Shown here: in pieces, positions 56,206-64,000 of the stretch
How the letters are laid out: the number at the start of each line of letters is the position of its first letter
Numbering within the stretch: position 1 is the first letter of the stretch
NCBI GenBank assembly: GCA_001584585.1
Contig: LSYV01000058.1
Coordinates: 167,370 to 231,369 of the forward strand
Length of the DNA: 64,000 bases
DNA from: Gonium pectorale
Taxonomy: Eukaryota > Chlorophyta > Chlorophyceae > Chlamydomonadales > Volvocaceae
Direction of reading: 5' to 3'
Notes under the pieces: model-generated
Told to the model about the DNA's origin: nothing
The model's input: the letters and a program-made list of their open reading frames with translations, nothing else
The model's database searches: none
Translations under genes and position numbers: made by a program

Positions 56206-59200
56206 CTACGTGCTGCTTCCTCTCTTCTTACCGCAGCCGCCCTTGCCCCTTCGGCTGCCCTTACCCCCGACGCCGCGGCCACCCGCCTTTCCGCGGGCCT
56301 TTGCCTTCCCCTTCCCCTTGGCCTTGCCTCCAGCCGCCCGGCCTTTGCCGCCACCGCCGCCACCCCCGGCCGGCTTCTTGCGGCCCGCCTTCTTCTCTCC
56401 CTTCGCCTGCCCTTTGCCTCCCTTCTCATCCTCAGCGTCGCTCTTCTCACCGCCACCGCCGCCGGCACGCCCCTCGTCTTCCGATCCGTCCCCGCGGTCC
56501 TGCCCGGCGGCGCCGTAGGGGTCGTCCCACCCTAGCTCCCCGCCAGCGTCTAGGTCGTTGCCCTCCCAGCCAGTGGGCATGGTGTGATGGCTGGCGATGA
56601 CGCAAGACGTGAACAGTCTGTCGACGGTGGCTGTGCGGACCCTGCCGCCGCCTGCAGGAGCCTCGCGGCGAGGCGGTTGAGACAGCGCGGGTTAAAGGAG
56701 GCGGGGGACGAGGCAAGCCGAGCCGGCAGAGGTTCTTGAGCCGGAGGCGACAAAGCATCTCAATCCCGGACGGACAGGGTGCCCCTGCTGCGCATAACCC
56801 ACGCCCCGGCCTGGCCCTGCGATCCGGCATTGCATGTTTGTATCCACGGAGCTGTACCGACGAGCTGCTCGCTGGCTTGCCTGGGAGGGAGCTGGGGCCC
56901 TCGGACTATCCACTTGCAATCTACCCATGGCCGCACAGGCTTTGACGGGTACATGTACCTTTCTTAACCTTGCTCGCGCTGCGTGGCAACCTCCGACACG
57001 TCACCGCCAATCGAGTCACGGATCGGGTTGCCGGCATGTTCTTGCACGAGCGCACGCGCGCCCCAGCCGCCGAGCCCACGCGCGCACACCAACACCGCCA
57101 TAGCCCCGAGCGCAAAGCCCCAAACCCCTCCCCAGTGATAGTGAGAACGCTTTTTTCTTCTTCTAACCCCCACTGATCCTACCCCTTCGCCTCCCCTTGA
57201 GAACCCGCGCACCCGGCGCATCCAGCCGAACCACCAGCGCCGTGACCGGCAGTGGCGTGTGGCGCAGCCGCAGCAGCTCGCCCTTGAGGTCCAAGCCCAG
57301 GCCGCCGCTCGTCAAGACGGCCTCGGCAGCGGCCGTCGCGGCGGCGTCGGCGGCGGCCCCCGGCCGCTGCCGCTGCGCTCCACGTGACCCGCCGCCGCCG
57401 CCGCGCTTCCCGCCTGCAATGGAGAGAATGGAGAAGGGTGCGGTGGTGTCGGATCAGGGCCGCCGGCACAACTGCAGCTCCATCCCGCTGTAGGGTAAGG
57501 GGGCACCCTGGTGCATCCCAGATGGAGGGCGAGGTGGCGGAGGCCCAGGGCAAAGGGACCAAACGGGCAAGCCACGCAAGCTGTTCCGCACACCGCGCAG
57601 CACGGAGACCTCGCAGTGCCCAGGAGGGAGGAGAGGGGAGACGGCGCCGCAGAAAATGAAAAGCTACGTAGAGATAGGAATCCGCACCGAGTTCTTCGTG
57701 GCTCGCGTCGGAGCCGCTCCCGGCCGACCCGCCTCCGTCGCTGTCGTCGCCCCCGCCGCCCGTGCGGCGGCCGCCGCCGACGCCACGGGGCGGCGCCGCC
57801 GTTGTGGCGTGCTGCCCCGCGATGCCCTGAAGCGCCCCGGGCAGCGGGCACACGCGGCCGATCGCGCCCATGTCACCCTGGCGGGGAGGCAGCCGGGGAG
57901 CACACGGGGGTAATACGGAATGGGAAACGGGTGGGAGCACACGGGGGGCCCGTCGCTCGGCAGGCAACTCGCCCGCAAACCGAGCGATAGTGCTGGCGTG
58001 TCCAAGGCTCTTGCCAACGATCCAAGCAAGTGGACCCTTGCAGGTGGTGGCGCGTGTCCGAAGCGGCATGGCAGTGCCAGTGCCGGAGCCTCGCTGCCCC
58101 AACCCGCCCCAACACCCGACACCCAACGCCCCCGCCTCAATCCTCAAGTCCGTTGGAGGGTGAACCCCTGGAACGCCAGCATCGGGGCAACTTCCGATCA
58201 CAGTCCCCAGCCTGGCCCCCGCCCCCGCCCCCGCCCCCACCCCGCACCACCTGCAGCTCGAGCCCGGGCGGCAGCTGCACCAGCACCGTGTTGGCGATGG
58301 TGCGCTGCAGCGCCGCGGGGGCAGGCAACAGCAGCGGGATGTGCCCTACGGGCCACTGGGGTCCATGGGCGTGGCGGGGGGAAGGGGGCGCAGGAGGGGG
58401 GGAAGGGGGCGCAGGGGTTGCGGGAGGGGAAGCTTTACAGAAGACACCGGAACTACCGTAAGGCAGGGACAGTGGCAAGGGCCCGGCGGCATGTGCGGTG
58501 CATGCAAGCAAAGGCAGGCCGGTTGGGTAAGGAAAGCCTGCCGATCATGGTGCCGCGCAACTTGGTATGTGGCCCCCGTGACGAACGGCGTACGACGTAC
58601 GGCGTACGACGTACAACGTACGACATACGACGCTGCGCCGCCCCTGCACCGCGCCCCGCATGGCCGCCGACGCCGGCTCGCCCGCGTCGTGCCGCTCGGC
58701 GGGCCCCATTTGCCGTTTCCCCACGGGATGGCTGACGCCGCCCAGGCAGCAACAGCCGGCCATTGCACGGTGGCGGCGGCGGCACCGCTCACCTCCTGTC
58801 CGTCATCCAACAGGGCTGCGGCCGCCGCGCCGCCCGTCTTGCGCCGCTTAGCGGCTGGCGGCGCCCCGTTAGCGGCGGCGGCAGCATCGCCGCCGTCAGC
58901 GGTCACGCCGTCCTCCGGGCCGCCATACGCCCCGTACAGGTTGCCCGTGGAGGCACCGCCAGTGGGGGCCGCCACTGCGGCCTTGAGCCGCGCCGCCGGC
59001 GCGGCAGCTGCCGCCGCCGCTGCCTTGGGCCTTGCGGCGGCCTTGCCGGCGGCGCCGCCGCCGCGGCCTCCGCCCCTGCCGCCGGCCGCTGCCTTGCCAT
59101 TCCGGGCTCGTCCCCTGGCGGCTGGCCTGTCGGTGCTCTCGTCATCCTCGCTCGCAGCGTAGTCGCTGCCATCGCCGTCGCCGTCGTCCTCCTCGTCTCC

Positions 59201-60364
59201 TTCGCTGCTGTCTGCGGCGCCCATTCTCTGCGCACGGCGCCCCTTGCCGCCCCCGCCGCCGGCGGCCCCCGCATGCCCACCGCTGGGCGCCCAGTCGCTG
59301 TCGTCGCTGCCCCTCCTGCCGCTGTCGTCGCTGTCGCTGCTGGGCCCATCGTCTGTTTCGCTCGGCTCGTCTTCGTCGCCTCCGCCACTCTCCATACCGC
59401 GGTTCGAGCCACCGGCGAGGACGCCGCGGCCGCGGGGCCCTCCTCCTCCTTTTAGGCCGTCCAGACCATCGCCGTCGGCAGCATCGTTGTCATCGGACAT
59501 CGCCCAAGGGTCGACCTCGGCCGCCGGCCGCTGCACCGCCCCCGAGGGCGCCGCCATCGCCGGCGCCGGCGCCGGCGCTTTCCTGGCCGCTGCGGGTGCC
59601 GTCGCCTGCTGCCTGCTGCTGGCAAGGGACGGCAGCGGCAGCGGCGGAAGCGGCTTCAGGAAGCGCGGCGGCAAGGCGGCGGCGACGGCGGGGCCACCAG
59701 CTTCCCGTCCCTTCGCCGCAGCGTCACCACCGCAGCGCGGGGCATTCCTGCGGCGCGAATCGTCAAGAGCCATGGGACTGCCGCGGCCATTCTCATGGTC
59801 GAACTGATCTTCGTCTTCGACTTGCCGTGTGGTCCCCTCCAGTCCGCACTGCCGCCCGCTGCCGCCTCCAGCGCCCGCCGTGGCGGCCAGCATGCCACGC
59901 AGGCTCCCGCCCCCGGCGCCAGCCCGCGGGAGCGGCTGCGGCTGCTGGCTGCGGATCTGCAGGGCGCCGCTGCCGCCGCGGCGGGCGGGGCCTTCCGCAG
60001 CAGCTGGTGCCGCGGCGGCGGCTGGCGCGGCTGGGCTCTCGGCAAGCAGCCGGCCGGCGTCGCTTTCGCCGCCAGCCGCCTTGCCGCGGTGAGGGAGGCG
60101 CGGAAAGAAGCGCTTGATACCTGCCTCCTGCGCCCCCTGGTTTCCGGCGCCATTGGCTGCAGGAGCTGCTGCACCTGCTGCCCCAATTCCTTTGGGAACC
60201 GGTATCGACGACCGCCTCCCGGAGCGGTTATCGTGAGCAATTGCCGAGCCGCCGCCGGGGACGGCGGCGTCCGGGCCGGCACCCGGCGCTGGCTGCTGAC
60301 CAAAGAGCGAACTCGTCAGTCGACGAAGCTGGCCCGTGGGGGCGCGGCCTTCCTCGCCCCGCAT
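56206..60364 (-). CDS. BIN4: BIN4/MIDGET-like topoisomerase VI accessory protein
   Basis: Five exons join in phase: 60364-58793, 58355-58251, 57877-57688, 57413-57213 and 56651-56206, for about 837 aa. The diagnostic core spans the middle exons: VGHIPLLLPAPAALQRTIAN, TVLVQLPPGLELQGDMGAIG, then GLDLKGELLRLRHTPLPVTA. It parallels plant BIN4 as I recall it ('LVECEGDALDLSGDMGAVGR', then 'DLKG..Y...'). BIN4 acts with the plant topoisomerase VI complex in endoreduplication and chromatin. The Lys/Gly-rich C-terminus fits, as plant BIN4 ends in a similar basic tail. The 524-residue first exon is low-complexity acidic/Ala/Gly sequence plus GIKRFFPR, a partial PIP-box-like motif without the leading Gln at the standard spacing. 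The start is the first ATG, MRGEEGRAP. Confidence 0.68.
57911..57929 (+). repeat. Dispersed intronic motif, copy 3
   Basis: TAATACGGAATGGGAAACG on the plus strand, antisense to the host BIN4-like gene. It lies 34 nt before the exon 3 acceptor and is identical to copy 1. Confidence 0.8.
58588..58632. repeat. GTACGACGTAC-type tandem repeat
   Basis: Imperfect repeats of a 7-9-bp GTACGAC-type unit in the first intron of the BIN4-like gene. Confidence 0.85.
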
Positions 60365-61576
60365 CGCACTCGACGTGTCGAGCGAGTCGGCGCAGAAAAT
60401 GGCGCGAAAAGTCGCGATACCGTGCCGCGAGTCCTAGCCCTAAACAGTCTGTGATCTTGAGCCGTTGAAGTGTATGACAACGTCCCTCGGGGGCTGCTTT
60501 GTGCAACAACATGCGGTCACTGCAACGGACCCTCGGGTCACTGCGGCAAATGGGTTTTGGATGTTCAGTGCCTGTATGTCAGTACAGCGATGATATAAGG
60601 CAGGGAAACCGGTCATAACAGAGGCTACAGACAGGGGTGCGCAGCAACTCCTGCTTTTTACAGCTTGTGCTGTTCGCACCTCCTGCAAACGCTCCCGAGT
60701 GCTGCCCCAGCGGCCGACACGTCGTCACCCCCCCGACACGGTCGACAACCGGCCCACGCGGCCAGAAGCCAACCACTCTGCTCACTCCTGCTCGCGTCAC
60801 GTCCTCCTCACTCCCGCGCACATCAACTAGCTCCGCTCCCAATGCCGGCGATATTCCTAAGAGAAATCAGGGAACCAGGCGAAGTCATATCTACACTAAA
60901 CGGCCTTGCAACGACAGTGGCGCTGGTAGCGCCGTAAGCCAGGCACATATGCAGTAACCCATGCGTCCAGTCAATTCGCCTCCATGGGTCCTACGCCCAA
61001 CAGTCCGCTGGCCCCGATAAACCCCCAAGGCCCGCTGAGCTGCGCTGGGGGAAACGCCGCGGTCGAAACCCCAGACCAGGCCACGAGAGGCAGTCCCAAC
61101 GTGCATGTCAGTGGCTTTAATGCGAGTGCCACATTCCTGGGCACACCCACAAACCGTCAAGTCATGGGTTCTACCTAAACGCCATTGCGGCAGCGGTACA
61201 CAGCCGCTGTGCCGCGGGAAAAAGTGCGGCGAGGGGAGCCCACAAGGCTCCTCCCGGCCAAGCAGAGCCGGCACGCCTCCACCGCGCCCGCCCCTGCCGC
61301 CGCCTGCTCCGCCCCTGCGCCGCTCCATCGGGAATCCGCCGTCCCCCAGGAGCAGCGCAGTGCCATGAAGCTCTTCAACCGCCGGAGCAGCGCGCGCCGG
61401 CGCGGGGGCACACGTGCAAAGACGGGAGCAGCGACCGCCGCCAGCGCTGCTCCACGCGCGCCGCCGCTGCGCCACTCCTTGCCGCTGCACCAGCTGGGCT
61501 CCAGCAGTGGTCAGAGCCGCCGCAGCTGTTCAAAGCGCCGCCGCTGCTGCTAGCCTGCATCCGCCACCCTGCGCGC
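60365..61576. other. Region between BIN4-like and eIF4E genes
   Basis: It contains the BIN4-like promoter and the eIF4E 3' UTR. A minus-strand TGTAA lies at 60658-60662, about 0.9 kb after the eIF4E stop. Open frames on both strands at 61175-61553 show no domain and are probably UTR. Confidence 0.4.
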
Positions 61577-62751
61577 TTACACCATGTACCGGTCCTTCGC
61601 CTTGTTCTGCGTGATCTTCTCCTCCTGTGGAAACCCAAAAGCACGGAACTCTGTCTTAGGTTCCCCCCACAGGCGATATGCCGCATGTTTCAGGGAGGCA
61701 ACAGGGGACGAATTCCCCAGGGGCTGCGGTATACGGCATATACAAACCCAGATGGCGCGACCATGAGCCTAACTCAACTCAAAACCCAGCCCCGCAGGCA
61801 TCCGTCAGGGCGGCCACCTAGATGGGCACTTACGAAGACGGAGAAGCCAATCTTGTTGGACTCCGGGATGTCGAGGAACTGCTTCAGCTGCTTGCCGACC
61901 ATGGTCTGCAGGGGAGAGAACGGAGCAGCTGTAAAAGACCGCGACTACAGCTGCAACCCCGTGTGAATCATGCAAGCACCCAATTATTGTCTCCATTGGC
62001 AGCTGTGGAGGACTGCCAGGGGAAGCGGCGGGGGGGAGTCTCGTACCTGGGCCGCCTCGTTTGAGGCCGTGCGGGACCACAGCTCAATGCGGTCACCACG
62101 GGCGCGGATGACGACGGCGATGCCATTGACCTCGTCCCCGTCGGTGAACTGCTCGCCGATGCATGCCAGCACCTGCGCGACCGACAGCCCAGTAGTCAGC
62201 TACGTGCCGGGGTTCCGTCACACATCGTGGGGGCGATGCCGATGTAACCCCATACACACACGGCGCCAAGCACATTAATTGACACTCAACAATCCCAGCA
62301 AAACGTCGCACCGCGTTGAGCCACCAGGCGTCCAGCGTCTTCTTGCCATCGCCCTTGGCCGGCACCGGCGCCGTCCAGCAGCCGCCCTTGAGGTTCCTCG
62401 CGTCCTCCCACTTGGGCTCTATCCCCTCCTTAAAGAGATAATAGGTGGCGCCCACGTTCACCTGGCTTGGCGTGCGGATGTTGTTGTACAAGCTGCAAGG
62501 GGGACAGGCGCCGGCTCTCAGCACCTATGGCGGAGCCCGAGGCAGGCTGAATTTGCAGGAGAGCAGACGCACCACCAGAAGTCCTCCACGGTGTCAAAGG
62601 TGTACACCGATCTGAGCGATTGCCCATACTGCTTCTGCGTCTGCTTCTGGTTGGGGTTGTCGAACCACAGGGTCCACTTGTTCTCTAGAGGGTGCTTCTT
62701 GTTGAAGTCGGGCTCGACGGATTCGACCTCGCCCTCCTCCCGGTTGTCCAT
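61577..62751 (-). CDS. EIF4E: Translation initiation factor eIF4E
   Basis: Five exons join in phase: 62751-62573, 62492-62312, 62172-62047, 61905-61834 and 61624-61577, for 201 aa from [10 protein letters not shown] to KAKDRYMV. eIF4E binds the mRNA 5' cap and recruits eIF4G. Family segments are clear: [76 protein letters not shown] and [12 protein letters not shown]. Cap-binding Trp88-Glu89 (PKWED) is present, as is the eIF4G-binding face (DTVEDFW). The second cap-stacking aromatic, Trp56 in mouse, aligns with Tyr42 here (KQYGQSLRS). The flanking Trp26 and Trp29 keep class I character. The usual acidic N-terminal extension is short. Confidence 0.94.
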
Positions 62752-63078
62752 GGTTGGTCTTTGGCGGCTGAACCCCTAGAATGTGTGGCGCCGTCGGGGT
62801 ATGTCGCTAGCCGTCAATAGAGCAAAATCCACGGATGCCCAGCAGCAAAGGGACGGGGAGCGACGCGCGCGGGCCGGCGCACCGTACCACACGACATGTA
62901 CGGCCAAGCCTTGTAAAGATGGCAATGTAAGACCCTACTAGACGGAAACAAACAATCAGACACATGAAAATGTGTGCTGAGCATCGCGCGAGGCGATACA
63001 GGCTCACTTCAGAAAATCTCTGCTTGCGCTGTTGGTTTAGGGAGCAGCATGTTGATACCGAGATTGGCCTGCCGTCGC

Positions 63079-63429
63079 TCAGATGTAGACCAAGGGAAGG
63101 GCATGGAGACACGTGCCGGGCATGGGTTTCGACCAGTCAGGGGATGCGGATGGCTGCGTGAACGAGACAGGAACCGCATTGTTTGTTTGCGCGGTTGTTG
63201 GCAGCAGTCCCCCAAAGATATCTAATCTTGGGAGGAAAGCAGGAAGAGCTGTCCACTGCCATAGTTCCTGCTCCCCAGCGGGCTTTGCTGTAACTGGGCG
63301 GAGAGCTGCTGCAGCGGCCTTCGCTGCATTAGCGAGGTGATGTACACCTTGCGCGGGGGAAGAGGAGGAAACAGCACCATCCCCTGCGAGAGTGGTAGAA
63401 GCAGTGTGCGCTGTGCCAACGCCGGACAT
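63079..63429 (-). CDS. Small hypothetical protein
   Basis: An ATG-initiated 116-aa frame (MSGVGTAHTASTTLAGDG ... KPAGEQELWQWTALPAFLP ... LHALPLVYI). The first ~50 residues are Ala/Ser/Thr-rich with few acidic residues, as in an organelle-targeting peptide. The rest (LWQWTALPAFLPRLDIFGG) is hydrophobic. I do not recognise it. It may be a first exon of a longer gene. The remaining sequence from 63430 to the window end shows no further gene I can support. Confidence 0.35.
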   Translation of the reverse strand: MSGVGTAHTASTTLAGDGAVSSSSPAQGVHHLANAAKAAAAALRPVTAKPAGEQELWQWTALPAFLPRLDIFGGLLPTTAQTNNAVPVSFTQPSASPDWSKPMPGTCLHALPLVYI

Positions 63430-64000
63430 CGCTGCGCTACGAACCCCACGCCACAAAATGGAGGAAGGACCGAAGGCAGTAGCTTACACCGACACTTCAG
63501 CGGCAAAGCCCGCCGTCCGTCGCCGGCGGCCACCATCCAACCCTTCCCACGCTTCGCACGCTTAGCGCCTCGCCACGCCGTCGATCGCCGGATCCTAGCC
63601 CGGCGATCACACACTCCACGACACACACACACCGTTGCAGTGCAGCAGTGCGGCCGACCGCCTAGGCCTGCGGCCACTGGGCAGCGTCCTGTCCAACCGC
63701 AGGCAACACGGCCTGAACCTCCTCGTCTCTCCATCCTCCACAAGGAGGAGGGCCCGTGCCCACGGACCCACCGCGCCAAGCCACCCTCGAGACTCAGCAC
63801 TTGGGATAGCACCTACCGCAGGCCTGCAGAAGCTAGCGGTCCTAAATACGCCAGGGAAAAGGCGGCTCACAGGCGTGCTTTAACCTTGATGTAAGCTAAG
63901 GAGTCCTGCAGTCAGTCCCTAGGGCGAGCCGTAGCACCAAGATTGCCCCGATGGCCCCTCGTGAGATGTCCGCTCGTGCAGATCCGCAATGCAGGCCCTC

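Noticed and set aside
63337..63894. 185-codon plus-strand frame near the window end
   Set aside because: It is antisense to the small minus-strand ORF, Arg/Pro-rich, with no domain or splice context.

Overview
The window looks like nuclear DNA of a volvocine/chlamydomonadalean green alga. This is inferred from high GC content, short exons separated by many GT-AG introns, long Ala/Gly/Pro/Gln tracts inside coding exons, and TGTAA polyadenylation signals downstream of several genes. Genes lie on both strands with no operons. There are no rRNA, tRNA, CRISPR, plasmid or phage signals. I built the gene models by joining exons by hand at phase-compatible splice sites. Exon boundaries are therefore readings of the sequence; family names rest on remembered family motifs, and no database was searched.

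Layout. 1-6.7 kb (all minus): 5' part of an RG/RGG-rich protein, a PP2C phosphatase (409 residues resolved, N-terminus not found), and a 409-aa protein with two poly-lysine tracts. 7.5-9.6 kb (plus): an eight-exon F-box protein. 11.2-15.9 kb (minus): a 1254-aa protein with two GATA-like zinc fingers. 17.8-23.6 kb (minus): two tandem SGNH/GDSL hydrolases with the same six-exon structure. 25.3-30.4 kb (plus): a class I SAM methyltransferase. 32.1-37.0 kb (plus): a plastid-type PEP mutase/isocitrate lyase family enzyme. 39.1-43.5 kb (minus): an F-box-like leucine-rich repeat protein. 44.0-47.2 kb (minus): tubulin cofactor C. 47.7-52.6 kb (plus): a FAF2/UBXD8-type UBX protein, divergent from cofactor C. 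54.2-55.4 kb (minus): a penta-EF-hand protein. 56.2-60.4 kb (minus): a BIN4-like topoisomerase VI accessory protein. 61.6-62.8 kb (minus): eIF4E. 63.1-63.4 kb (minus): a small unassigned ORF.

The genes do not form one pathway. They are housekeeping functions: translation initiation, tubulin folding, ER-associated degradation, DNA endoreduplication machinery, Ca2+ and phosphatase signalling, and lipid/ester hydrolysis. I did not find a clearly new multi-gene system. The most useful observations are structural. They include a 10-nt microexon and a missing catalytic cysteine in the PEP mutase family enzyme, a Trp-to-Tyr change at a cap-stacking position of eIF4E, three GC-AG introns, the tandem hydrolase pair with only one predicted secreted copy, and several short sequence elements shared between introns of unrelated genes.
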